DNA from: Platerodrilus igneus
Lineage: Eukaryota; Arthropoda; Insecta; Coleoptera; Lycidae
Direction of reading: 5' to 3'
Assembly: GCA_036346225.1 (NCBI GenBank)
Contig: JARFIW010000500.1
Span: 5,270,001 to 5,334,000 of the forward strand
DNA: 64,000 bases
In this document: positions 22,946 to 33,536 of the stretch, one piece after another
Position numbering within the stretch: the first letter of the stretch is position 1
Layout of the letters: the number at the start of each line of letters is the position of its first letter
Program-made: the position numbers and the translations under genes
Notes under the pieces: model-generated
The model's input: only the letters and a program-made list of their open reading frames with translations
Database searches by the model: none
What the model was told of the DNA's origin: nothing

Positions 22946-24250
22946 ATGATGGAAGCAACTGAATCAGGAATGGGTCAGGAGGGATTACTGATTGGAAAAA
23001 CACTGGTTAAGTCTCGAAATATGATACCAGTTAGAGTGCTAAACATCAATCCGCATACAGTGACCCTGAAGAAAGACATAATTGTGGGAAGTTGCATTCC
23101 AGTAAGTCATATTAAACGTTGCGTGGACGACATAAAAGTCAAACCAGTCAACGGTTGCTCACAAAAATTACTGGTTATGTTGATACCTTCGAGTCAAGGA
23201 TTAAACGGCGATCGACTGGGCAAGGTAAAAGAACTGGTCGGACGATATCGAGGTATGTCTGCACTGGATGATAGTAAGAAAGGAAGGACGAATGTTGTGC
23301 AACACAAGATCAATACTGGAGATGCGCAACCGATAAGACAATATCCCAGGCGGCTTCCTTTGGCAAAACGTAAGAAAGCCGAGAAAATTATCAGATATAT
23401 GGAAGAACAGAGAGTGATTGAACCCGCGAATAGTCCCTGGGAATGCCCCTGGCAGTGCTTGTTAAGAAAAAAGAACGAGTCGACAAGGTTTTGTGTAGAC
23501 TACCGGCGGCTAAACAATGTAACAAAGAAAGATAGCTATCTTTCGCGCAGAATTGATGACACCTTGGATACTCTATCCGGATCTAAATGGTTTTGGACCT
23601 TGGACTTGAAAAGTGGATACTGCCAGGTAGGTTTGGAGCCAAACAATAAAGAGAAAACTGCGTTTACAATTGGAACTGGATTATGGCAGTTCAAAGTCAT
23701 GCGCTTTGGATTATGCAATGTCCCTGCTACTCTCGAATGTTTGATGGAGTCGATGCTGCGTGGACTGTCCTGGAAAACATGTCTGGTGTACCTAGACGAC
23801 GTGATAGTATTAGACCGGTCTTTTGAAGAACACCTTAAGAACCTGGAGGAGATATTCCAAAGATTACGCGGGACAAACCTAACCTTGAACCCCCCAATAT
23901 GTCACCTATTTGGAAAAGAGGTGAAATACCTAGGACATGTCGTTTCGGAGACCGGAATAAGAGCTGACCCTGACAAAATAAAAACAGTACAAGAGTGGCC
24001 TACAACAACTACGCAATTTTCTAGGATTGTGCACATATTACCGATGTTTTATACTATGGTTTGCGAACATTGCCAAACCGTTGACGAAATTAACCGAAGA
24101 TGGACAAGAATATAATTGGAATGACGACTACCACAGCGCATTTAAACAACTGAAACGGTTACTAGTTACAGCACCAATTCTGAGTTATCCACGGATGGAG
24201 GAGAAATTTGTGTTGGATACCGATGCCAGTAACACAGCTATAGGACGGAC
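22946..24250 (+). pseudogene. Ty3/gypsy pol fragment (RT and start of RNase H)
   Basis: A 389-residue open frame plus a shifted continuation. It starts inside the protease-RT spacer (GKTLVKSRNMIPVRVLN). RT motifs run in order: FCVDYRRLNNVTKKD (residues about 182-196), LDLKSGYCQV with the first catalytic Asp near residue 220, FGLCNVPATLECLM, then YLDDVIV at 282-288 with both Asp present, then VKYLGHVVSETGI. A frameshift near 24015-24027 moves to CTYYRCFILWFANIAKPL, and the frame ends in the RNase H start (FVLDTDASNTAIG, about 24206-24247). The 5' edge abuts a PLE fragment and the 3' edge a different sequence, so both ends are truncated. Less decayed than the gypsy copy at the left edge and from a different lineage. 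Confidence 0.9.
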
Positions 24251-24271
24251 AAGAAAAAGTTATTGGGTATT

Positions 24272-24420
24272 TCAGCAAGGTCTTATCGCACCAAGTTTAT
24301 AGAGGTGATCCCGTAGCGTTGCTTTAGGCACATTATACAACCTACTAGCTTTATGCGTAGTTAACACACCTTTCCGAATTTCACTAATTGCTTTCTCTAA
24401 AGATTGCTTGGTGTACATCT
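24272..24420 (-). pseudogene. pipsqueak-type HTH fragment
   Basis: From an ATG at 24420: MYTKQSLEKAISEIRKG, then KASRLYNVPKATLRDHLYKLG and a stop soon after. This is a classic psq-type helix-turn-helix DNA-binding domain, found at the N-terminus of pogo/Tigger-like transposases and in Pipsqueak-family proteins. Upstream on the minus strand is only a simple CGGACGGGC-type repeat. No transposase core follows, so it is a lone exon-like or transposon fragment, beginning almost exactly where the gypsy copy ends. Confidence 0.65.
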
Positions 24421-24500
24421 TTCGTCCGCACGTCCGTCCGCCCACCAGCCCGTCCGCCCGTTCATCCGCATTCGTCCGCCCGCCCGTGCAACCGGTTCGC
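24416..24500. repeat. CCGTCCGCCCG-type simple repeat
   Basis: Degenerate GC-rich array of GTCCG and CCCGC words. It gives spurious proline/arginine-rich frames on + and glycine/arginine-rich ones on minus. Confidence 0.7.
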
Positions 24501-24693
24501 CCGCCCATACGGAACGTTGCGCTGCAGCGAACAAGTACATGGAGGAAGAGTACGATCTCATTACACCGTGTAAGTATTTGGCCTACTACGATGCCAATAA
24601 CTTTTCCCCATATCTATGTTATATAATTTTGAGTTGATTTTTAAACCCCAGGACATATGTTCACTCGATTTAAAATTTTTTAAAATTTTTTCT

Positions 24694-24875
24694 AAACCGC
24701 AAAATGCCGAATGGGGCACCCGCAAAGCCGATAAACATAATGAAGAATTCACATGAGTCATGAGGATCGTTAAAAAACTTTTCTAGTCTGCAAAATGATG
24801 AATAGGGCACCCGCAAAGTCGATAAACATAATGAAAAATTCAAATGAGTCATGAGAATTGTCATAAGACCCCCTT
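24694..24875. repeat. tandem duplication, about 91-bp unit
   Basis: GCAAAATGCCGAATGGGGCA (near 24699) and GCAAAATGATGAATAGGGCA (24790) head two copies that continue through CCCGCAAAG, CGATAAACATAATGAA and GAGTCATGAG. High similarity, two copies. Confidence 0.8.
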
Positions 24876-25086
24876 CCCCCTCCAACACCCTACAACTAGT
24901 AGGCAAGGAGAAAGGAATAAGAAGTGGGGCGACGATCCAGTGAAAAACGATGTGCGCCAGAAGTGTCTTGAGGATCGTCAGAATTTACAAGGCACACCAC
25001 CTCAACAACTGCGAACTAGAAGGCAGGGTGGGGGGATCGATCGAGTGAGGATCGAAATGCGTCAGAAGGAAGGTATATTATCTACT

Positions 25087-25545
25087 GTTTTCAAATTTCA
25101 AAAATTTTTCATAGGTTACTAGATAGAGGCAAAAAACACAAAAATGACGATTTTTTTATTTGCTCGTAGTTAGTCTACTAATTGAAATAGAATGTTCAAA
25201 TTTGGTACATCATGGTAATTCCCAATTGCGCTTCACATTTTCAACTTAGATTTTGTCTAAGGCATCTAAATTTTGCGTGACGATGTTCAACTTTTTATTT
25301 TTAAATAGCCGCCATATTGGATTTTTATATTTTTGAAATGCTGACAAAAACCCTTTCCAAAGAGGTATAACATGGCTGTGTTTGATTGAATCAAAACACT
25401 AAAAATCACATAATTATGTTTTGGTCGTAGTAGGCTTTAATTTCCATTATGACAAAGGCTAACTACGAGCAAATAAAGAAATCGTCAATTTTGTGTTTTT
25501 TGCCTCTATCTAGTAACCTATGACAAATTTTTGAAATTTGAAAAC
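25087..25545. mobile_element. MITE with 88-bp terminal inverted repeats
   Basis: The arms 25087-25174 and 25459-25545 are near-perfect inverted repeats, beginning GTTTTCAAATTTCAAAAATT and running through GGTTACTAGATAGAGGCAAA to GCTCGTAGTTAG. The 284-bp core has no ORF. The flanks show no obvious target duplication (CTACT left, CGATC right), so the superfamily stays open. Non-autonomous DNA transposon by structure. Confidence 0.75.
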
Positions 25546-25925
25546 CGATCTGAGATACCCTCATGATTATGCAACTTTTGTCCCATTTAACCAAGATCGT
25601 ATCTCCTACAGTTTCCAAGATCCCCATGTACTGCATTTTATACTGTACACACTGTATAGACTTTCGTATAAAAACCAGATAGACTTTCGGTAATAAACAA
25701 ACTAAGAAAGCATAGGTCCTGATAATACAGTATACTTATATAACCGCTCGTGTATTTATTGGAAATTTGAGCTGATTTTTAAAAGCTAAGGACATACGAA
25801 TAAATATTGACGAGATTGTTTACATCAGTTTTGTCATTCGTGCAATTTGGGTCGTTTGCAATGTATACCATTATCAAAAAGAATCTGCCATTATAATTTC
25901 CTTCCGTTTCCAAAATTTTTACATT

Positions 25926-26250
25926 TTAATGACCTATGTTGTGTTTTGTATTATGCACATGACGAGATAAAGCACATGTATTCTTTCTTACTATAGCATT
26001 GCTTATGTGTTGAGTGATCCTAGATATATGCCATTGTGAAGTTTGACTTACATAAGTACGTTCGCACTTTTTGCATAAAATGGAGTGTACAATGTTCGAA
26101 GGTTGTAACAAGGAATTTTGTCTTTTATTTTTCTAAATAATCTATTAATCGTTTTCTAACTATATTTTGCAATTATGACGTCATCAGTTCTTAATATATT
26201 TATTAATCTGTGTTACCTCGCCAAGAGACGGTAATTTAAAGGTAATTTTT
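25926..26250 (-). pseudogene. Penelope-like element fragment, family D (endonuclease)
   Basis: On the minus strand: a linker with LPSLGEVTQINKYIKN (near 26230), then IVHSILCKKCERTYVSQTSQ (26090-26035), which is the GIY-YIG core with both strands altered (VHS for GVY, YVS for YIG). The histidine part follows (CALSRHVHNTKHNIGH), then a stop. It is a separate family from A-C by sequence. RT and 3' tail were not recognised. Confidence 0.7.
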
Positions 26251-26299
26251 TGCCGAGGCTTTTCTACGGCTCTAAGTGAACTCTCTTATAAAGAATGTT

Positions 26300-28580
26300 T
26301 TTTCCTTTGCAAGAGTTGTAAACATTTTCTGTCTTGTTTTGTGTTCTAATTCTTTGTGTGTCGTATTCTATTGTTGCATTCTATTCTACTCTAATAAATA
26401 TTTTCATTTAATTTGGAATTCTTCTTAAATATTCGCACGTTTCCGCTTCGGTATTTTGTGCAACTACCAAATAAAGAAGGCGCCCCTGATTACACTTCCT
26501 ACTTAAATAAATCGACTTGTGTCTGGAAAGTTCATCCCCATACCATTGAAACATGTACTTTTCCAACACTCTGTAGAGTGTAATTAGCGCAGTTAAATTA
26601 AGTCAAAGTACCTCGATTTATATTTTTGGTTTCGTGTGAAGCTTCAAATGTAATTCGGTTATCTACAAATTTTATTTTCTAAAGAATAAGTTCGCTTTAT
26701 TTATGAGGATAAAGTTTGCATAGCGTAATGTTTTACAATTGTATTCGTATTCGGCGGTTTTGTTAACTGTTCATGCACAACAATGACGTTAAAAGTGTTC
26801 CTTTTACATGTGTTACTCAGGTATTTGGATCACGTATCATCTCGTTTCCTAATTTCACTTTACTTTGATCCTGCCTTTCGCCGTCTTAAAGTGTACTCTC
26901 TACGTTTGCTGAAAGAGCGATGCACGTTTTTCTTTTTCACGAGTACTAGACATCTTTCACGCTAATCAACAATAGTAAAATGTCTCTTTAGCTCTTCAGC
27001 GTAGGGCCAATGGTTCCCCTAGATTAGGCCAAATTGCTTTTTATATAGACCCAGTTATTGTTTGACGTAGACCAACTCCTCTTGTATGTAGACCGCTGAT
27101 ACAATTACGGTAGCAGCGTGGATGTTACTGACTACTGTGGTGATGCTGTCTGATCCACATCCGATGGGTTGCAAGATAAGTATTCCGACACAAAAAGGTA
27201 TTCGACTTGTTTTCGTTGTTTAATTATCGAAGGAAAGACACAAGTCGCATTGTGCTGACGAACGAAACCTGTTTTTTTAAAAACCCGCTTTGAAATTAGC
27301 TTCAGTAATGTTTCTTGTTATCTTAAAATCCTTACTAGAAATGTTTCTAAATTTAATACTTTTTGTTTACTTAACGCACTTGCTTATACAAAAATATCAG
27401 CATTGTTTGTTTACAGATTAGATTCGACTCGAGTGTAAAGCACTAATAAGCACTAGCGGTTGCACGCAAAGCGGTCGTTAGAACTTCAAATAAAGTGTGA
27501 AGTTGGCAGGCCGTTTTTAAACGCCGATTATTCGAAAACCGTCGGGCCTGCTGGTCCGAAGGTAAAGTATTAACAAGCACTAATGATTGCACGCAAAACG
27601 ACCGTTAGTGCTTTTTGGTGCTTGCCCACTTCACAATGCCACTGCAATCCAACCTAGCACAAAAAATAGAGCGCCTTCCGATTATTCCGACATCGTAGTT
27701 AATTAAATATTAAAGAAATTGGTACTTATTGCTCTTTTGATTATGAGGGCAGTATACAGTGTACAACAAAGTTCGTTTGTATTAACAACATCCAGACAGT
27801 TATGTTAGCCTACAAATTTGTTATGAATCTCAAATATAAGAGAAATCGAAGCTACGCGTGTAAGTAATTCTTCATTAATTTATATATAACTTGGGACGAC
27901 TTTCATTAGTAATTTGGATTTATTATTTTCTTACTACCTTCCTCTATTATATTATGTACAAAGGGTTGAGATAATTTATCAAACTAAACAGGAAATGTCC
28001 ATAATTAGTGCTTTTACAAATTTTCTTTGGCTAATTACAAAAATAACTATCTTGTTCGTTCATTTGAGTTCAGTAGCACTAGGACAAAGAAATCGACATT
28101 AAATAAACAGGGTTTGCACGTGTGCATAAATAGTGGTATTATATCTGATTTCTATAACCATTTTGACTAACGATAACATTAGAAAGTTAATAGTGTAACA
28201 TGGTTCTACAGTTCTTGAAGGTAGCAAATTTGCAGCCCCTCCACCCTACACTTAGTATCAAAATAAATAGACTATACTTTTTTAACAACTGTTTAATTAC
28301 AAAAAACAAGAGATCGGTATAAATTTCTAAAACTTATAATAATACGAAGCGAGTTATGTATCCCCCAATCTTTATATGTATTACAAAACAGAATTTAATA
28401 GAAAATTATTAGAAATCATTAAGAAATTATTAAGTCAAGTGCAACAAAGTAATTCAAGGATAATTAATAAAGGTTATTAAAAGTTATGAGAACGGATGCA
28501 ATACAATGTATTCCAGACGACATTGACACTGCAGGTGGCAGGTCACAGACGGTTAAGATACCGCGATTACCTAAAAAATA
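26300..28580. other. no recognised genes; one local duplication
   Basis: Short open frames only (for example 27914-28102 +, hydrophobic and not recognised). A small duplication at 27440-27615 is listed separately. Confidence 0.55.
27440..27615. repeat. direct duplication, about 125 bp apart
   Basis: AATAAGCACTAGCGGTTGCA-CGCAAAGCGGTCGTTAG near 27446 recurs as AACAAGCACTAATGATTGCA-CGCAAAACGACCGTTAG near 27570. Confidence 0.6.
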
Positions 28581-28584
28581 AGAT

Positions 28585-28937
28585 TGTTACAATGTATTTA
28601 TGAATAGTATTAAGAAATAAGCAGACATGAGCTCTGCAAGTTCCTACAGAATTGTGAGGGGCAGGGACAACATAAATACCCCGGGAGCTTCAAGACCAGG
28701 CAGTGAGTCTGAGTATTTCAGCGTTAGCATTGTTGTTTATCTAGGCTACTCGCCCTAATATTAGTTTAATTAATATTTTATTTTTGACTTAGACTAACTA
28801 ATACCAAGTTGTCAAAATTCCATATTAATTTCTGTTTAAGTAAATAAATATTGCTACGATGAATTGGAAGAATTTTTTAAAAACACCGCTCCCAAGGCCC
28901 GAAACGTAACTAGTGGAGGACGTAGAAATACGTTACA
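28585..28937 (+). repeat. candidate solo LTR
   Basis: The block starts TGTTACAATG and ends CGTTACA. It contains a TATA-like ATAAATA before a CCCGGGAGC segment, an arthropod-initiator-like CAGTGAG about 30 bp later, and an AATAAA near 28846. This layout is typical of a promoter- and polyA-bearing LTR, but no partner copy or target duplication was found in the window. Confidence 0.3.
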
Positions 28938-29340
28938 TTATATTCATTCTTAATTCCAAATTATAAAGAACTATAATTCAAACTACTAAAAGTCATTTTT
29001 AGATCAACTTTTAAAGTTAGCAGAAATTATATTTTAATATAAATAGAAATATCAATTATCTAAACCTTATTTTAAAGGAGCTCTTAATTAAGATCGATAT
29101 TTGCAACCACATATAAGTAAATCCATGTGAGAAATTAATGAAATCTTGATTACAAATTTACCTTTCAATTTTCATTTAAATATGTCACCGAAAAAATAGT
29201 TCTTTTTTAACCTCTACTGCTAAAGTATGTATTGTAATTGTACATAAATTCGAATTTCAAATAATACTAGGTTATTACGGGTAAATGAAGCGTTAAAAAA
29301 TAAAAGGAATTGCCCAGAAAGGGCGGAGATTGCGTAATAA

Positions 29341-29461
29341 GTTATGGATGCCCCTTATAAAAGTGAACGAAACGTCGACCTTAGTTTATAAAATGTCACG
29401 GTCCCAACCCGGAACCATAAATACTTAGAATGACTCCGGCGATGAAAGCCTCCAACAATAT
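29341..29461 (+). mobile_element. Penelope-like family A 3' tail
   Basis: Matches the tail of PLE A copy 1 (4615-4739, reversed): CTTATAAAAGTGAACGAAAC, GTCGACCTTAGTTTATAAAATG, ACGGTCCCAACCCGGAACCA and GAATGACTCCGGC. It includes the hammerhead-like GAAACGTC at 29369-29376, but the CTGATGA box is changed to TGGATGC. No coding part is attached. Confidence 0.75.
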
Positions 29462-30110
29462 CATCAACTAGGCGCAATTTCAAGCTACGTTACCTATAAC
29501 ACTTATCTTGAAACGATTTCAATACTGTCAAATTTATGGGCACCAACTCGTCTAGGTCTAGTCTAGTGGTTTTCTCAAACGAGGAGTATTCGTGGTGAAC
29601 ACAATTACGTCGACCTCTTGATGAAATCGAGTTCTGTTTATAAAATGCTAAACTGTCTGTTTAAGCAAAGAAACCAACAAATTTTAGCTCACTAAACTAT
29701 TGAGTACAAACATCATTACATTTTTTTGAAAACAGGTTCATACACAGAATAGTAGAATTACAGAAATTAAGTCCGTTTTGAATTTCATGATGATGATAAT
29801 TCAAAGCACGTCTTCAACGTTTCAATTAAACTTGTAATATCCAGGTTTTATACCTCTAATTAACTTAACATTGTACTCTAGATTAATGGTGGAAGTTGTA
29901 GAATTTTATCAATATTTAACTGAACAAGAGACATTCATAAATGCCACCAACAATCACCAAAAGTAATTTCTAATTAGTTACGACTTGCTGTTGCGTGTTA
30001 ATATGGGCAACGAATTTCATGGAGCCAGTATTGAATTAATGTGCCATCGTGTTCTCATTTACAATCTTTGTTGCTTTGAAACTAATTCGTCCCAAAAGTC
30101 AGCTTAGAAA
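29462..30110. other. no recognised features
   Basis: AT-rich sequence without a recognisable gene or repeat. Confidence 0.55.
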
Positions 30111-30118
30111 ATTGCTGA

Positions 30119-30590
30119 GTGAGCTAGAAATTATTCCTTGTGCCTTATACATTTTAAAAGAGACTACCTTGAAATTAATTGATGTGTTTGCCTTATTTCT
30201 GACTCATCAATCTAAAAATAGATTACCCTTGATGTACAGAATTTGTTGTGTATGCTGGATTAAATAATATCCTGCGTGACAAATGCATTCAAAGATAGAT
30301 TGCGTTGAACATTCCTATATTAGATTGAATCCTGCGAACCATTTCAAAAGGGCATTGACCGCGCGATTTCCTTTAAATTTGATATAGAAATAGATTTCCT
30401 AGAAAATAGATAATAATCTCGATGTATTTTTATTGTTTCTAACTCATCAATCTGAAAATACATCACCTTGATGTATTGCATAATTTCTGCCACCTACGAC
30501 ATTAAAAGTGAGTATATAAAATTGCAGAGTGAGCTAAAAATTATCCTTTGTCTCTTACGCATTTTAAATTAGATAACTTTTAAATTAGTT
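30119..30590. repeat. rearranged local repeat (A-B ... B'-A')
   Basis: Segment A (GAGCTAGAAATTATTCCTTG through CATTTTAAAAGAGA, 30119-30180) recurs at 30529-30590. Segment B (ACTCATCAATCTAAAAATAG through TTGATGTA, 30180-30250) recurs at 30419-30490. All are in the same orientation but the order differs, so a tandem array was rearranged. The open frame at 30049-30267 lies in it and is not a gene. Confidence 0.6.
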
Positions 30591-30639
30591 ACAAATTCCA
30601 CCGCTAGGAGGTGCTTTGGACTTGTACTTTAGGCCCAAA

Positions 30640-30830
30640 ATCGTCATAGCATGTTTGTCCTTGGTAAAAAACCGGAAATAGAGACCTGAAACCGAATGTA
30701 AGGCTTGAGTGTGTTCCAGAATTGGCACAGCATATTTGACTTTAGTGTAAAACTGGAAGGAGGTACCTGGATTTGGAAGTGCGTTTTGAAAACGGTATAG
30801 CCTTTGGACAGGAAGTGTTTTGAAACCCGC
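30640..30830. repeat. tandem repeat, about 81-83-bp unit
   Basis: The words CATAGCATGTTTGTCCTTGG and CACAGCATATTTGACTTTAG head two units, with a third partial unit after TGCGTTTTGAAAACGGTATA. The period is a multiple of three, so the minus-strand frame shows a repeated 27-residue pattern (SGFLPRTNML / SSFTLKSNML). Confidence 0.6.
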
Positions 30831-31249
30831 ACAAGTTGTCTTAGCTGTACTTCATATCTACCTATGTCGCCAATGTCTAAGCTACTTACCTAGCATACCG
30901 ATGGCCAGCGTTCGAATCCAAAGGCTGTAGAATTTTTTCCCTAGACAATTCTAGAACGGTTTGAAGTTAAGGTGCTACAGCACCGGATTGAGTGAAAATT
31001 AAGCTGCGTCAGAAGCAACATATTTACACTACTAAAAGATGTCGAAAAAGTTTCATACAGAATTGTGCAACGTGAAATATTCTATGAAGAAATTACGGAG
31101 ATCAAAGCTAGCCGACCACTTCCAAAAACACTAGTATTTTTACACTTACACCACGGTTAAATCAAAAAGAGGTTTCTGCGTGTTTTGAAGAGTAGATGAC
31201 GCCACAGTGTTACCTGAAACTACCCGCAAACCTGTATAAATGCCAAGCC

Positions 31250-32300
31250 GTCATACTTTTATACATTTGGTTGTTACTTAGTTGTCAATGAAATAAGACG
31301 GTAATATTAGATACCGCTTCTTCAAGTGGCAGTAAAAAGCATTAGGTCAAATTGCTGTTGTTGTAAAATTAGACAAGCCATGCCAAGAGCTCCGTTGCTG
31401 GAACAGTTATCTTCTGATAGACTAACACCTCTTGTAAGACCATTTACGTATACTGGATTGGACTACTTCGGTTCAATGCAAGTGATAATTGGGCGCAGAA
31501 GAGAGCAAAAATGGGCAACTCTCTTTTCATGCCTAACGGTACGTGCGGTAAATATCGAACTTGCGGCCAACTTACCCTCTGACGTATACATAATTTGCAT
31601 CAGAAATTTTCTTAAACGACGTGGAGTTCCTATTAGAGTTCGGTCAGATATGGGTACTAATTTCGTAATCACGGATGGATAATTACGAAGACTAGAAGAT
31701 ATATTTGATATCAGTTATATTCAGCAAGATTTGCCTGTTAAAGAAATAGAATGGAAATTTAGTTGTCCAGGAAACGCATTTAACGGCGGCTGTTGGAAAA
31801 GACTGATATAGTCAACAATAAAGGTACTAGCAGCAGTGTTAAAGGCGGAATCCACAGGTAGAGACATTACGCAGCTCCTAATTAAGGTCGAAAATATAGT
31901 TAATAACCGACCCCTTATCCATATACCAGCGACGATGGAAGATTTTGATCTGTTAACACTAAGTCACTTTCTGCGCAGGACCACTAACTCTACTCAAACT
32001 CCGTTATGTGAAATTTAACCTATGCGAGTCGTAAATAGTATCGTATTGGACAACAGTTAAAGAAATGCTTTTGGCGCCGATGGGTTTGAGAATACGTACT
32101 AACCCTTACAAGACGCACAAAATGATTCCTACCACAAAAGTTACTGGAGAAAGGTGATTTGGTCATATTCTGCGATAAAATTTTAGCACAGAATCAGTGG
32201 AAAATAAGAATTGTAGAAATTAGGATACTTGCTAAAGACTGTCACATACGTATCGACGAGGTAAAGACTAAGTGAAATTCTGCGTAGGCCAATATCAAAA
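31250..32300 (+). pseudogene. BEL/Pao integrase and C-terminal domain relic (BEL-3)
   Basis: Integrase end of a BEL/Pao retrotransposon. From about 31290 a zinc-binding segment reads NCCCCKIRQAMPRAP. The core reads PFTYTGLDYFGSMQ (first catalytic Asp near 31460), ATLFSCLTVRAVNIELA, and RGVPIRVRSDMGTNFV (second Asp near 31650). After a stop at 31680 come IEWKFSCPGNAFNGGCWKRL, VENIVNNRPLIHI, LLTLSHFL, and GDLVIFCDK...QWKIRIVEI of the DUF5641-type C-terminal domain. Several stops and frameshifts. Nothing upstream of the integrase is present, so this is a 5'-truncated copy. Confidence 0.85.
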
Positions 32301-32339
32301 TTAGCACGATTTGATGTTCATTCGTGAAGCGTAGAAACT

Positions 32340-32375
32340 TCACCGGGGTGGGGGTGGAATGTTACAGTACGCACC
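32340..32375 (+). other. polypurine tract and BEL-3 3' LTR start
   Basis: GGGGTGGGGGTGGAA (32345-32359) is followed by TGTTACAGTACG at 32360, in the position expected after the BEL integrase C-terminus. The LTR's right end was not resolved; it may extend to about 32990. Confidence 0.5.
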
Positions 32376-33064
32376 GTTCAGTGTATGTTCGCCCACTAAA
32401 GAAAAAATTGTGATCCCGAATTTCTTAAAACATTTAGTTACCATGGATTTGTATATTTATAAAAATGAAATATTGAGAAATGTTATTTTGTCAAATAAAT
32501 TTACACTGAAGACTAAGGAAGAAACAAAATGTACCTATTTTATATGTACATATTTAAGTAGTTAACAGCTTTCCTTTTTTTTAGCAAAATAAACATAGTT
32601 TGCTTGGTACAGTTACTTTGGTTGCTCAACAATCTACAAACCGTCGCCGTTGTCGTTGTACTGAAAGTTAATTTATATTGGCTCTTCCCTTTAAAATTGT
32701 TGCAGGTCGAAAGCCCGCAAATATACGTACACTATCCTAAAATTTGCACCCTTCAGTTTAGACAAATAGTGTTCTGCTATAAACCTAAAAATCTTTATAT
32801 CAAAAAGCGTTGTACACAAATAGATACTACTTAGGAATTTAATAAAATAACTTATCAATACTTACTGTGTGTGGAGCCAATTCTTAAAATTCGGGATGTG
32901 GGATGTTAGAATTTTTTGAATGTTCAACTTTGGTCTCTTAATAAAGTTTAATAAGACAGGCAGTTAGTCGTTTTTCAGACTCCCTAGTTTGATTTTATTT
33001 TACAAAATAAATATTTACAATATTTTGTTTCGTTATGACTATAAGTTACGCTGGGGTTTTATTA

Positions 33065-33070
33065 TTTATT
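33065..33070 (-). promoter_or_regulatory. candidate polyadenylation signal of the GPCR gene
   Basis: AATAAA on the minus strand about 160 bp after the GPCR stop codon (33230-33232), followed by AT-rich sequence. Other AATAAA-like words are nearby, so the exact site is unsure. Confidence 0.4.
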
Positions 33071-33229
33071 CACATACATTAACAAAGCTCCAATAGCGTT
33101 AAATTTGACATCAATAACATTCTTTACAATCACAGATCTGTATCAAATACTGTAGTAAGTACAAACCAAGAAAGTACACTTGTATTCTCTAAGCTAATAC
33201 TTAGAACAGCATATACAGTTAGCACAGAG

Positions 33230-33413
33230 TCATACTTCCTGTGAAGCCTCAGGGCTTAAGTCATAATTAACAACAGTAACAGTAGTGTTGGTTTGTTTAA
33301 CTGTCGACCTTGTTGAAGCGTGTCGTTGATGAAATCCGACAGCATAATTCAGTTTTTGACTTTGCTCGCCGCGATTTCGACTAAACGTACAGAAAAGCAC
33401 TTCACGCATTCCC
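33230..33413 (-). CDS. neuropeptide GPCR, last coding exon (C-terminal tail)
   Basis: The last exon of a class A GPCR. The acceptor TTTTTCTTAG ends at 33414. The first G completes the split Arg codon from the previous exon (phase 2) and 60 codons run to TGA at 33230-33232. The exon opens with GMREVLFCTFSRNRGEQ, the short amphipathic helix and palmitoylation-type Cys that follow TM7, then a Ser/Thr-rich tail (HASTRSTVKQTNTTVTVVNY) ending SPEASQEV. The Ser/Thr clusters are likely kinase/arrestin sites (inference). Phase, splice sites and the family pattern FRxGMxE all agree, so I consider this a real exon although it is too short to stand out as an ORF. Confidence 0.8.
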
Positions 33414-33536
33414 CTAAGAAAAATTACAGATTAAGAAATAGTTTAGTTTAGAAGGGAAACTTTTCAAAGAACCCTTCACGGATTTTGTGAAAAGCAACAA
33501 AATTTGTTTCTTATGTTGTATAGATACAGGTCTTAC
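33414..33536 (-). other. 123-bp GPCR intron
   Basis: GTAAGACC donor, TTTTTCTTAG acceptor, phase 2. Short and free of repeats, in contrast to the next intron upstream. Confidence 0.75.

Noticed and set aside
24388..24640. Three overlapping Pro/Arg-rich + strand frames
   Set aside because: They are products of a CCGTCCGCCCG simple repeat read in different frames.
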